Below are positions 9,663 through 17,840 of a DNA stretch of 64,000 bases, piece by piece; the stretch's first letter is position 1; the number at the start of each line of letters is the position of its first letter. Source of the stretch: Shewanella hafniensis (GTDB taxonomy: Bacteria; Pseudomonadota; Gammaproteobacteria; Enterobacterales; Shewanellaceae); assembly GCF_019655335.1 (NCBI RefSeq), contig NZ_BPFD01000004.1, positions 62,001 through 126,000 of the forward strand, in the 5' to 3' direction. Below the pieces are notes generated by a model. The model did no database searches. It saw only the letters and a list, made by a program, of their open reading frames with translations, and was not told the DNA's origin. A program made the translations under genes and the position numbers.

Positions 9663-11072
9663 TTACTTCATTGGCCAAGCGCGGTAAGATTTCCCTTTAA
9701 TGCGGCCGCCAGTAATTTTGTTCAGCGCTTTCTTGGCAACCTTACGATTAACGGCCACATAGGCGCGGTAATCGGTCACTTGGATTTTACCCACCTGCGA
9801 GCCTTCGATACCGTTTTCGCCCGTCAGCGCGCCTAAGATATCCCCTGGACGCAGTTTTTCTTTCTTACCGCCATCGATCTGCAAAGTGATCATGGTTGGC
9901 GCTGCAGGCGTGTTGCCGAGCAGGCTTTCAGATGGCAGTGATTCGCTGGTAATTTCGCGCTCTAAATACTCTTCTAACAAGGCAATCTTGTAACCGTCTT
10001 GGTCGTTATAGAAGGTATAAGCGGCGCCTTTACTGCCCGCACGGCCAGTACGACCGATACGGTGAATGTGCACTTCGGTGTCGTAGGCGACGTGATAGTT
10101 AAACACGGCATCCAGCGCATCGATATCTAAACCACGGGCAGCAACGTCGGTCGCCACCAATACGCAGGCACTCTTGTTAGCAAATTGTAGCAGGGTTTCG
10201 TCCCTGTCTCTTTGCTCTAAATCACCGTGCAGGGCCAATACGCTAAAGCCTAAACCTTCAAGCTCATCGGCCACTTTTTGGGTTTCGCGTTTCGTGTTAC
10301 AAAACACTACTGCGCTTTCAGGCTTATGTTCTAACAACAATAATTGCAGCGCTTGCATACGCGCCTTGTCATCGTCTAAGCGATAAAAATGCTGGGCTAT
10401 GCTTAAACTGTCGTGATTACCTTCCACTTTAACCATGCTTGGGTCATACATGATTTGCTTAGCAATCGATTGAATTTGCTCTGGGAACGTCGCGCTGAAT
10501 AGCAACGTCTGACGCTCACGTGGCGCTTGTTCGATAATCGCATCGAGGGCGGGTTGGAAACCCATTTCTAACATGCGATCGGCTTCATCGAGCACTAACA
10601 TGTTGAGATTGCTTAAATCTAAGCGATTGCGATCTAAGTGATCGACGATACGACCCGGCGTACCCACAATAATGTGCGCGCCGTGTTCCAGCGAGCCGAC
10701 TTGTGGCCCCATAGGCACACCGCCGCAAAGTGTCAGTACTTTAACGTTATGAATACCACGGGCAAGGGTACGAATTTCCTGCGCCACTTGGTCGGCCAAC
10801 TCGCGGGTTGGGCATAACACTAAGGTTTGAATGCGAAAGCGTTTAACGTCTAACTTGTTCAGTAATCCTAAGCCGAAGGCGGCCGTTTTACCCGAGCCAG
10901 TTTTACCCTGACCTATCACATCCTGCCCCGCTAAAATGGGTGGCAAACTTTGCGCCTGAATTGGCGTCATCTCGTTGTAGCCCATAGAAGAAAGGTTCTC
11001 AAGCAGTTCGGGTTTTAGCTTAAGAGTCGAAAAAGCCATTGATGGATTAGGCTTAGTATCAGAGTTGCTCAA
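9663..11072 (-). CDS. dbpA: ATP-dependent RNA helicase DbpA
   Basis: 469 residues from a TTG at 11072 preceded by AGGA about eight bases away; a later ATG (MAFSTLKL, eleven codons on) is the alternative. Motifs: [68 protein letters not shown] and [10 protein letters not shown]. The C-terminal 75 residues match the DbpA-specific RNA-binding domain (IDGGKKEKLRPGDILGALTG, then GRIKGKSYR). That domain recognises hairpin 92 of 23S rRNA, so the enzyme acts in late 50S assembly. It is the second DEAD-box gene within 5 kb, on the opposite strand from rhlE. Confidence 0.95.
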   Translation of the reverse strand: MSNSDTKPNPSMAFSTLKLKPELLENLSSMGYNEMTPIQAQSLPPILAGQDVIGQGKTGSGKTAAFGLGLLNKLDVKRFRIQTLVLCPTRELADQVAQEIRTLARGIHNVKVLTLCGGVPMGPQVGSLEHGAHIIVGTPGRIVDHLDRNRLDLSNLNMLVLDEADRMLEMGFQPALDAIIEQAPRERQTLLFSATFPEQIQSIAKQIMYDPSMVKVEGNHDSLSIAQHFYRLDDDKARMQALQLLLLEHKPESAVVFCNTKRETQKVADELEGLGFSVLALHGDLEQRDRDETLLQFANKSACVLVATDVAARGLDIDALDAVFNYHVAYDTEVHIHRIGRTGRAGSKGAAYTFYNDQDGYKIALLEEYLEREITSESLPSESLLGNTPAAPTMITLQIDGGKKEKLRPGDILGALTGENGIEGSQVGKIQVTDYRAYVAVNRKVAKKALNKITGGRIKGKSYRAWPMK

Positions 11073-11283
11073 GGTGAATATCCTGTGGTGGGTAACGAAG
11101 CGGCTGCTAGGTTACTGAAATTGCGTTACTTATCGATTTAACTGGTCTATCAAGATTCAGGCTAGCTTGAGTTAAGAATAAAGCGCTATGCTCGCTCAAC
11201 CCAAAAGCACGGCTATTGTAGCAACAAAGCGCAGCTTTTACCTCAAGTCCTTAAGCAATAGACATAGCTGGAGTGAACAGCAA

Positions 11284-11310
11284 CAAAAAGCCCTGTAGGA
11301 ATACAGGGCT
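11284..11310 (-). terminator. Terminator of the pirin gene
   Basis: AGCCCTGT (11289-11296) pairs with ACAGGGCT (11303-11310); read leftward the stem is followed by a short T-run. It lies about 55 bp past the pirin stop. Confidence 0.75.
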
Positions 11311-11365
11311 TAGGGCTAATTTAGGTTTGGGTTTAGAATTCGCTCAGCGCGGCTGATTTAACAAA

Positions 11366-12223
11366 TTACGCGATTTGGCCGAAACGCCCTTCTTGATAAT
11401 CGCGAATCGCCTGCTGAATTTCCGCTTGGGTGTTCATCACAAAGGGACCCATCTGGACGATTTTTTCACGGATAGGTTTACCCGCAAACAGTAACATCCC
11501 TGCGCCGCGCTCATCGGCTTTAAGCTTAAGCACACTTTGGCTATCGAGCACTAAAAATTCGCCCTGATGATATGACCACTGTGAATCTTCACCCTTGCTT
11601 AAGTCACCTTGGTACAAGTACAAGGCGACAAACTCGTGTTTGGATAAATCGAGCTGCGCTTCACCATTCGCGTTTATCATCAAGTCGGCAATCGCCGCCT
11701 CACCAGCCAATCCTTGGATAGCCGCACTAATCAGTGGTTGATCTTTAAAGCCCCAATCACCCGCTAAGGCCTTTAAGCTAGCGCCCGTGTCATTGGCCGC
11801 TTCAACGCTCACGCTACCCGCAGTATCTTGATACTTAGCGGGGCGCAGCTTGTCTTTCGCGGGCATGTTGACCCAAATTTGAAATCCATGCAGACCATCA
11901 ACCGCATCGGCCAGCGGCATTTCAGAGTGCACTACCCCGAACCCAGTACTCATCCACTGCACATCGCCGGCACGAATCGCCTTCACATTGCCCATTTGGT
12001 CACGGTGCTCGAAGCCACCCTTGCGAATATAAGTGAAGGTCTCCATCCCGCGGTGGGGATGTGCGGGGAAGCCGCCAATAAAATCTTGTTCATCATCGGA
12101 TTTAATTTCGTCGATCATCAAGAAAGGATCAAATTTAGTCGTCACAAAATCGGCGACACGGCGAATATTGACCCCATCGCCATCCATCGCGGCTTTGGCG
12201 GAAAACTGACTTAATACTTTCAT
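11366..12223 (-). CDS. Pirin family protein (cupin)
   Basis: 285 residues from the ATG at 12223, which has AGGAG nine bases upstream. The open frame extends further upstream but that part is not protein-like. The N-terminal cupin has the pirin metal site GGFPAHPHRGMETFTYIRKG with the His residues and downstream GVVHSEMP; the C-terminal cupin (residues 165-285) ends with the usual PFVMNT motif. Bacterial pirins act as quercetin dioxygenase-like enzymes or as redox-sensing partners of other proteins; the sequence does not say which applies here. It appears monocistronic, with its own terminator. Confidence 0.9.
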   Translation of the reverse strand: MKVLSQFSAKAAMDGDGVNIRRVADFVTTKFDPFLMIDEIKSDDEQDFIGGFPAHPHRGMETFTYIRKGGFEHRDQMGNVKAIRAGDVQWMSTGFGVVHSEMPLADAVDGLHGFQIWVNMPAKDKLRPAKYQDTAGSVSVEAANDTGASLKALAGDWGFKDQPLISAAIQGLAGEAAIADLMINANGEAQLDLSKHEFVALYLYQGDLSKGEDSQWSYHQGEFLVLDSQSVLKLKADERGAGMLLFAGKPIREKIVQMGPFVMNTQAEIQQAIRDYQEGRFGQIA

Positions 12224-12604
12224 TGCTGCTCTCCTATCGGTTGAGCAAAGCGGTGCGTGAAACGCCAAAATCATACTGCTAACACAAGACGCAAACGCTT
12301 TGCTGATGGAGGCAGAATAACAAGGAAGTTTACAAAAGAATAACGCGAAATCACGGCCTAAATATTCGAAAAAATAGAACGGTAGACAGTTGATACCCAC
12401 TCACACAGGTTTGCCATGGCATTGACTCGTCAACTCACAGACAGTCCGTCCATGGGGCGGACGGTCGTCTCACTAATCACCCTAGCTCACCGTTTTGGCT
12501 TTAGCGTAACCTGTAGATTTAAAAGCCTTAGGCTGCACACTTTGAGACATCTCCGAGTTAGATTTCTAGCTCGAATTAGTGAGTTTCGGATTAAGATTTC
12601 TATG
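12224..12604. other. Non-coding stretch beside the cassette
   Basis: About 380 bp between the pirin start and the outer end of the attC-like site. It holds the pirin promoter and a small CCGTCC/GGACGG hairpin (12446-12464). No integrase gene or attI-like sequence was recognised in it. A rightward open frame at 12416-12610 has no coding character. Confidence 0.35.
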
Positions 12605-12663
12605 TATTAACGCTCCAAACAGCGGAGATCGTAGCAAATCCGACTGATTTGGTTTGTTAGCAC
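12605..12663 (-). other. attC-like recombination site at the 3' end of the protease cassette
   Basis: Read on the minus strand the site begins GTGCTAAC (overlapping the protease stop codon) and ends GCGTTAATA. Arms GCTAAC-AAA-CCAAATCAG and CTG-TTTGG-AGC-GTT pair with one extrahelical A and a three-base unpaired spacer, which is the folded layout of integron attC sites. The first bases of the cassette (TTAGCAC, 13365-13371 on the minus strand) are the exact complement of GTGCTAA here, as expected if the cassette once circularised. Confidence 0.65.
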
Positions 12664-13352
12664 TAGCCTAAATCCTCTATGAACTGAATCAAATCTTTAG
12701 CAGAATGAGCCAATCCTAGCTCGATGATTCTATAAATACTCTCTTTAAATTGTTCACCATTATCTTCTACATCCATAAAAGAGTGGACTTCTATAGATGA
12801 CTCATGATTACTGAATAACATACCAACTAGCGCGCCGTTTTCTTCGCTTACCAAAGGGCTACCGCTAAACCCTTTAAGAGAAGGAAACGAAAGCTCATTC
12901 GTGGTTCTTGCTTGAGGGTGTTCTGATTCGTCCGCATGACTGACAATATACCCCTTTAGCATACGAGCGCTTACTCTAACATTACTGCCTTCTCGACCGA
13001 TATTAGTAAAACCGAAAGCTCTTACATCATGTCCGGGATTGTACTCTCTATCCAATAGTGGGAAGGTTTTGTATGAATGATGCTTTATAAAACTAGCTGT
13101 AGCAAAGTCGTATAATGGATGTGCTTTAATATTGTAGATAACATCTACTTCACCAGAAATAAGATTTTTGCCAAGTAAAGCCTCTCCCTCTTGAACCATT
13201 TCAACAATATGTTTGCAAGTGACAATCTTACCTTGTTCACCGTCAATGAAAAATGCCACACCAGCATAGCGATCTACGTCGAAATGTAGTGTGTTACCTT
13301 CGTTGCGCATTTTTGCTATCAATAGAGGAATTTGATACTCACCGTAATTCAT
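12663..13352 (-). CDS. Trypsin-like serine protease carried on an integron-type cassette
   Basis: 229 residues from the ATG at 13352. That start has AAGG six bases upstream, while an ATG two codons earlier touches the same AAGG and leaves no spacing. The fold is chymotrypsin-like with a visible triad: His48 in TCKHIV, Asp82 in HPLYDFA and Ser163 in GFSGSPL, plus the closing GALVGMLFSNH strand. There is no signal peptide, so it should act in the cytoplasm, unlike DegP-type proteases, and no PDZ domain is present. It is flanked on both sides by attC-like sites, only 13 bp separates it from the upstream one, and its codon and base use are AT-richer than the neighbours. Cassette proteins are usually accessory; target and role are unknown. 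Confidence 0.75.
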   Translation of the reverse strand: MNYGEYQIPLLIAKMRNEGNTLHFDVDRYAGVAFFIDGEQGKIVTCKHIVEMVQEGEALLGKNLISGEVDVIYNIKAHPLYDFATASFIKHHSYKTFPLLDREYNPGHDVRAFGFTNIGREGSNVRVSARMLKGYIVSHADESEHPQARTTNELSFPSLKGFSGSPLVSEENGALVGMLFSNHESSIEVHSFMDVEDNGEQFKESIYRIIELGLAHSAKDLIQFIEDLG

Positions 13353-13365
13353 ATGCATCCTTGAG

Positions 13366-13425
13366 TGCTAACGTCTTAGTATTTATGCGCTGCGCTGTTT
13401 GCAGGGCATAAATCGCTTGTTGGAC
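13366..13425 (-). other. attC-like site upstream of the protease cassette
   Basis: Read on the minus strand it runs from GTCCAAC (fits RYYYAAC) to GTTAGCA. An inner inverted pair ATTTATGC/GCATAAAT frames a variable loop. This would be the attC of the preceding cassette; the recombination point G/TT falls at 13372/13371, so the protease cassette spans about 12611-13371 (761 bp). Confidence 0.6.
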
Positions 13426-13683
13426 TTAGCAGCTGCCATATCCGTGTAAATTGGTGTGAATGATGCTATAGGAATTTGCTTTTTTGCGGTAGCTGTTTTT
13501 TATACAACTTTATGGGTAATCACTTGATATTGCTTTAGCTTTATCATTCTTTTAGGCTCACGTTTAAATGACTAACTCACGTAGTTCACTGTATTCCAGC
13601 CAAGATTCAAGCTAACACTCCCTCATCGACTTACGCCCATAAGACAAGCTTCTACATTTGCTGCAACGCCCTTCGCGCCGTGG
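13426..13683. other. Intergenic stretch upstream of the cassette
   Basis: If the preceding cassette still exists its gene should end here on the minus strand, but I see no open frame with coding character between 13426 and 13683. It is either a gene-less or decayed cassette or ordinary flank. Confidence 0.3.
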
Positions 13684-13917
13684 CTATTCTGACATGCGTA
13701 CGGTCTGATATTGGTTGTTAATCATCACTAACCACTGCGCCTTATCAGCCCAATTAAAATGGCAAATGACCTTACTAACATTTAATACAAGGCACGAGCG
13801 CTCCTCCTTGGCGAAAGGTCTATCCAATTTGGCCTGCGGTTTACGTAATGACTGATAGATTAGAGCTAACTTTTTATGGCGGCAGCCATTAATTAAAAAC
13901 CAAGGAGCCTGATACAC
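13684..13917 (-). CDS. Small hypothetical protein, 77 residues
   Basis: GTG start at 13917 with AAGGA five bases upstream, which is why I keep it. The protein is basic and rich in Lys, Arg, Cys and Trp (PWFLINGCRHKKLAL, then CHFNWADKAQWLVMINN), with no signal peptide or membrane helix. I recognise no family. It sits between the integron-type cassette and yheV and could be a genuine accessory gene or a chance frame. Confidence 0.3.
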   Translation of the reverse strand: MYQAPWFLINGCRHKKLALIYQSLRKPQAKLDRPFAKEERSCLVLNVSKVICHFNWADKAQWLVMINNQYQTVRMSE

Positions 13918-13998
13918 ATTAATCCTTTTGGGAGCTAGTTTAAGGATTGGTGTACTCAGGGATAAGTTGAATTAAGCACTCGTATGAAGGTGACCGTT

Positions 13999-14055
13999 GG
14001 CGGCATGGATGCCGCCGTCGAGCCTATAGGGATATATTTACGGCGAGTCACTGGA
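13999..14055. repeat. Hairpin element, likely dispersed non-coding repeat
   Basis: GGCGGCAT and ATGCCGCC (13999-14016) form a tight stem, followed by GAGCCTATAGGGATATATTTACGGCG. From memory similar words recur between genes in Shewanella and Vibrio genomes, often beside 3' ends; this copy cannot be compared with others inside the window. Confidence 0.4.
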
Positions 14056-14161
14056 ATGCGGGTGATTAATGATTTGCACAACTTGACTCACAAAGGTATA
14101 AGCAGAAAATAATATAGAGGACAGGCGTCCTCTATCAAAGCAACCTAATTAAAACTCTAAC

Positions 14162-14365
14162 CTAATCTGGTTTAAACACGCCGATTACAGCGCCGGTGGC
14201 TTTTTCTGTGACCTTCTCATCGGTTTGCTGTTCACGGTAATCACACTCTGTGCATTCAACAGTTTCGATGCCGTTTTCTTTGTAGAGTAAAATGCTGTCT
14301 TTGGCGCTGCATTTTGGGCACTTAGCACCGGCTACGAAACGCTTTTTGATTTTAGTGTTTGTCAT
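14162..14365 (-). CDS. yheV: YheV family zinc-ribbon protein
   Basis: 67 residues from the ATG at 14365 (MTNTKIKKRF); an upstream in-frame ATG adds ten residues that do not fit the family. Two CxxC pairs, CPKC and CTEC, 22 residues apart, form a zinc ribbon, and the ending VIGVFKPD matches the family's IGIFHPD. In E. coli yheV lies in the kefB-yheS region, and here it is divergent from yheS, which supports the call. The cellular role is unknown. Confidence 0.85.
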   Translation of the reverse strand: MTNTKIKKRFVAGAKCPKCSAKDSILLYKENGIETVECTECDYREQQTDEKVTEKATGAVIGVFKPD

Positions 14366-14618
14366 AATAGATAAAGGACCAGATAGCAGGGCCAAGGGAC
14401 TCGGCCGAAGAAATTGCCGCTATTTTGCCACACTGATGATTGAATACCAGTGTTACCTGAAAGTATGAGGCCTTAGGTCGATGTGATGCGATTCGCTTAA
14501 GATCGTCCTGAAAAGTCGAATAATTGTCCGAGTTATCGGGGAAGTCTGTGGTTTGATACGGGGTTGTACGCTATTATCTGTGCCCTGACGAATTCACGTT
14601 CTAACCAAGTTGTAGTCA

Positions 14619-16532
14619 ATGATCAGCATCAACCAAGCGCAATTAATCCGTGGCAGCAAAACCCTGCTAGATGAGACCTCTCTGACGATTTATCCCGGCC
14701 ATAAGGTCGGTTTAGTCGGTGCTAACGGCACAGGCAAATCTTCACTGCTCGCATTAATTTTAGGTCACTTAAGCCTAGATAAAGGTGAATTTAGTCTGCC
14801 TTCTGGCTGGCAAATTGCCACTGTGGCCCAAGAAACCCCTGCGCTCGACGTCTCGGCACTGGAATATGTGATCGATGGCGATAGCGAATATCGCCAATTA
14901 GAAGCCCTATTACACCAGGCCCAAGAAGAGAACGACGGCAATGCCATCGCACTCTTACACGGCAAAATCGACGCTATCGGTGGTTATGCAATTCATTCGC
15001 GCGCGGGTTCATTGTTAGCGGGTCTGGGCTTTAGTGAAGCCGAGCAAAGCAATCCAGTGAAAAGCTTTTCGGGTGGTTGGCGTATGCGCCTCAACTTAGC
15101 CCAAGCGCTACTGTGCCGCTCTGACTTATTGCTCCTCGACGAGCCGACCAACCACTTAGACTTAGATACCATGTACTGGCTCGAAGGTTGGATTAAGTCC
15201 TATCAAGGCACGCTGATTTTAATCAGCCATGATAGGGACTTTATCGATGAAATCGTTGATGAAATCGTCCACGTTGAAAATCAAAAACTCAATTTCTACA
15301 AAGGCAATTACAGTGCCTTCGAACGTATTCGCGCCGAACGTATGTCGCAGCAACAGGTTGCCTTTGAACGCCAACAAAAAGAACGTGCACATATGCAGTC
15401 CTTCGTTGACCGTTTCCGTTACAAGGCAAGTAAAGCCAAACAAGCGCAGAGCCGCTTAAAGGCATTAGAGCGCATGACTGAGTTGTTGCCGTCTCAAGCC
15501 GATAGCCCCTTTTATATGGAGTTTCGTGCTCCTGAAGCCCTACCCAATCCGCTGATTAAGATGGAGCAAGTCGCAATAGGCTATGGCGACAAGCCAATCC
15601 TGAGCAAAGTGCATTTAAACTTAGTACCAGGTGCGCGTATTGGTTTGCTTGGCCGTAACGGCGCAGGTAAATCGACATTAATCAAACTGTTATCGGGCCA
15701 ATTATCGCCAATGACAGGTTTGTATGAACCTAATCCTGGCGTCAATATCGGTTACTTTGCCCAGCATCAAATCGAATTTTTACGCCTCGACGATACGCCT
15801 ATGCAGCATTTAGTGCGTCTTGCGCCCAATGCCCGCGAACAAGAGTTGCGTAACTTCTTAGGCGGTTTTGGTTTTAATGGCGATATGGCGCTCTCACCTG
15901 TACGCCCCTTTTCTGGCGGCGAGAAAGCCCGTTTAGTGTTAGCGCTATTAGTTTGGCAACGCCCTAACCTATTGCTGCTCGATGAACCCACTAACCATTT
16001 AGACTTAGAGATGCGCCACGCCCTAACCATGGCATTGCAAACCTTTGAAGGTGCGATGGTTGTTGTCTCGCATGATAGGCATTTACTGCGTTTAACCTGT
16101 AGCGATTATTATCTGGTGGATCAAGGTGAAGTGCGTGCTTTTGATGGCGACTTAGACGATTATCACCAATGGTTGCTCGATGCGGCGAAAGCCAACGCGA
16201 ATCAAAACAGCACCAGCGACGAGATCAAACCTGCCGCCGATAAAAAGCAGCAAAAACGCCTCGAGGCCGAAATCCGCCAAAAGGTATCGCCGCTCAAGCG
16301 CAAACAAACTAAGTTAGAAACCGAACAGCAAAAGCTGAGCGAACGCCTCGCCGAGCTAGAACACTTGCTGGCCGATAGCGAATTGTATGATCAAGATAAC
16401 AAAGCCAAGCTAACCTCGGTACTAACCGAACGAACGAGCTTGACGCAAACCTTAGAAGACAGTGAAATGCAATGGCTCGAGTTGCAAGAAGAGATAGATG
16501 CAATGGAGCAAGAGGTCATGGAGCAACAATAA
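14619..16532 (+). CDS. yheS: ABC-F ATPase YheS
   Basis: 637 residues, two ABC domains in one chain and no membrane segment. Domain 1: Walker A GANGTGKSS (about residue 35), signature FSGGWRMR, Walker B LLLLDEPTNHLD. Domain 2: Walker A GRNGAGKST (about residue 347), signature FSGGEKAR, again LLLLDEPTNHLD. Between them is the basic interdomain linker typical of ABC-F translation factors, and the C-terminal 110 residues form a charged coiled coil (KQQKRLEAEIRQKV and on). ABC-F proteins bind the ribosomal E site and relieve stalled or difficult translation; the specific job of YheS is not settled to my knowledge. A TIGR02444 gene follows 51 bp downstream. Confidence 0.93.
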   Translation: MISINQAQLIRGSKTLLDETSLTIYPGHKVGLVGANGTGKSSLLALILGHLSLDKGEFSLPSGWQIATVAQETPALDVSALEYVIDGDSEYRQLEALLHQAQEENDGNAIALLHGKIDAIGGYAIHSRAGSLLAGLGFSEAEQSNPVKSFSGGWRMRLNLAQALLCRSDLLLLDEPTNHLDLDTMYWLEGWIKSYQGTLILISHDRDFIDEIVDEIVHVENQKLNFYKGNYSAFERIRAERMSQQQVAFERQQKERAHMQSFVDRFRYKASKAKQAQSRLKALERMTELLPSQADSPFYMEFRAPEALPNPLIKMEQVAIGYGDKPILSKVHLNLVPGARIGLLGRNGAGKSTLIKLLSGQLSPMTGLYEPNPGVNIGYFAQHQIEFLRLDDTPMQHLVRLAPNAREQELRNFLGGFGFNGDMALSPVRPFSGGEKARLVLALLVWQRPNLLLLDEPTNHLDLEMRHALTMALQTFEGAMVVVSHDRHLLRLTCSDYYLVDQGEVRAFDGDLDDYHQWLLDAAKANANQNSTSDEIKPAADKKQQKRLEAEIRQKVSPLKRKQTKLETEQQKLSERLAELEHLLADSELYDQDNKAKLTSVLTERTSLTQTLEDSEMQWLELQEEIDAMEQEVMEQQ

Positions 16533-16583
16533 CTCCAGCGTTCTTTTACATAAAAGTCAGTAGCAGCAATACAAGGAAATAGT

Positions 16584-17045
16584 ATGGCGGTTTTAACTCA
16601 GTTCGACAGTCAACTCTGGCAATGGTGTGATATGAGCTATGCGCAAAACAAAGCGCTCTGTCTCGAATTGCAAAATAGCTGTCAAGTGAACGTCAATCTA
16701 CTGCTACTGGCACAATATTTAGATATCACTATGGATGTGTCTGGGCCGCAGCAATACAGCACGGACCAATGGCAATCGCTGATGAGCGCTGTGGGTGAAT
16801 GGGATGAAAGATTTCTCATGCCCTACCGCAAATTACGTAAACTCGCTAAGTCCAGCCTAAATGAGCAAGAGTATCAGCAGATGCTCGCCGTTGAGCTAAT
16901 GATGGAACGTAAAGCGCAGCGAACCATCTTGAATAAACTCAATGAACTCAGCCCAAGCGGCCAAGCGACAAATCTCGTGAGCTACTTAAGCCTGTTTGGA
17001 CTCAGTGACATTGACGCCAACGAAATCGGCTTAATCGCCCCCTGA
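16584..17045 (+). CDS. TIGR02444 / DUF2390 family protein
   Basis: 153 residues, mostly helical and soluble. The pattern LWQWCDMSYAQNKALCLELQNSCQVNVNLLLLAQYLD matches the family seen next to yheS in many gammaproteobacteria, and a second block (WDERFLMPYRKLRKLAK) is also typical. Function is unknown. AAGG stands ten bases before the ATG, and the 51-bp gap from yheS suggests a shared transcript. Confidence 0.82.
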   Translation: MAVLTQFDSQLWQWCDMSYAQNKALCLELQNSCQVNVNLLLLAQYLDITMDVSGPQQYSTDQWQSLMSAVGEWDERFLMPYRKLRKLAKSSLNEQEYQQMLAVELMMERKAQRTILNKLNELSPSGQATNLVSYLSLFGLSDIDANEIGLIAP

Positions 17046-17122
17046 TCTAATCCAAACAAATCACGTTAAATCAAGCACCGCAAAGTTAGCTCGATCAAAT
17101 CAACCCAGTGATCATCAAATCG

Positions 17123-17305
17123 CTAACGGCTGCGGCCTTGTGGATAGCGTTGACAGTTATCCTCAATCACCAACCAGTTCAGCTGGCTCTCAGTGTAAAT
17201 ATGGTACTTAGGCTGAACTTGGTTAGCATCGTCCAGACTCGCTATGCTCAAGGTCGAGTAATCGGGATAGGCATACACACTCCCATTTCCGACCAGCCGC
17301 AGACT
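17123..17305 (-). pseudogene. Remnant of a GFA-family (glutathione-dependent formaldehyde-activating-like) gene
   Basis: On the minus strand, in a frame that has no start codon, 59 codons end at TAG (17123-17125) and read as the C-terminal end of a GFA/CENP-V domain protein: YAYPDYSTLSIASLDDANQ, then QPKYHIYTESQLNW, then LVIEDNCQRYPQG. In family members this segment follows the second zinc Cys pair (a gene product ends like HIFxxSKAxW..I.DDLPQY). The zinc-binding N-terminal two-thirds is absent; the stop at 17306-17308 and the HxlR gene take its place. The opposite-strand frame 17108-17347 is its shadow. Confidence 0.5.
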
Positions 17306-17402
17306 TTATCGAGTAGTGCTCCATCAAGTAGCACTTCATCTCGATAAAATAAACCGCTGCGATTTACCTTGTCGAAATTAAGCCACTACAAAAGAAAGTT
17401 AA

Positions 17403-17738
17403 CTAAGCATCGATTTCTTGCTGTAACTTTTCCAGCTCATCCAAAATATGTAGAAATTTTTGGCCAAACTCAGTCACTTGATACTCGACACGCGGCGGCA
17501 GCTCGTTATAAATGACCTTATCTAAGATGCCAAATTCAATGTTCTTTTTTAAACATTGATTCAATACCTTAGTTGAAAGTCCCTCAACGCAGCGCACCAT
17601 TTCCCCCGGTCTTTGTACCCCACTGGCCAACAGCTGATAAACCGTTAATGACCACTTACAGCCATAAATCGTCTCGACCATACGCGCAGAACGCTCAGGG
17701 GGCGATTTGCGTGAAATAATTTTTTCATTGCTATTCAT
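17403..17738 (-). CDS. HxlR family winged-helix transcriptional regulator
   Basis: 111 residues. The HxlR signature is clear: IYGCKWSLTVYQLL near residues 25-38 (with the single Cys often used for aldehyde or redox sensing), GEMVRCVEGLSTKVLNQCLK recognition-helix region, and a wing ending in VEYQVTEFGQKF. It is divergent from the SDR gene with a gap of about 100 bp that contains GTAC half-sites, so it most likely controls the SDR-cupin pair and itself. The target signal, possibly a reactive carbonyl, is inference. Confidence 0.9.
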   Translation of the reverse strand: MNSNEKIISRKSPPERSARMVETIYGCKWSLTVYQLLASGVQRPGEMVRCVEGLSTKVLNQCLKKNIEFGILDKVIYNELPPRVEYQVTEFGQKFLHILDELEKLQQEIDA

Positions 17739-17744
17739 AAAGAT

Positions 17745-17777
17745 GTACCAAAAAGTACCTGCCTTACCTATTTGTAC
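17745..17777. promoter_or_regulatory. Candidate HxlR operator
   Basis: Two GTAC half-sites (17745-17748 and 17755-17758, as GTACCAAAAAGTAC) and a third (17774-17777) lie in the intergenic region between the regulator and its divergent SDR gene. GTAC-type spaced repeats are reported for HxlR-family regulators. Confidence 0.4.
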
Positions 17778-17840
17778 TTACTGTTCAGACAGTTATTGAG
17801 TTCTTAAGATTACCACCTTGATAATACTTAGGAGTAGAAA

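Noticed and set aside
12446..12464. CCGTCC/GGACGG hairpin considered as an attI or terminator
   Set aside because: No T-run, no integrase nearby, and stem of only six bases.
12416..12610. 64-codon open frame next to the attC-like site
   Set aside because: Overlaps the recombination site and has low-complexity, unlikely composition.
17108..17347. 79-codon plus-strand open frame after the TIGR02444 gene
   Set aside because: It is the shadow of the GFA-like remnant on the other strand and starts with GTG without a ribosome site.
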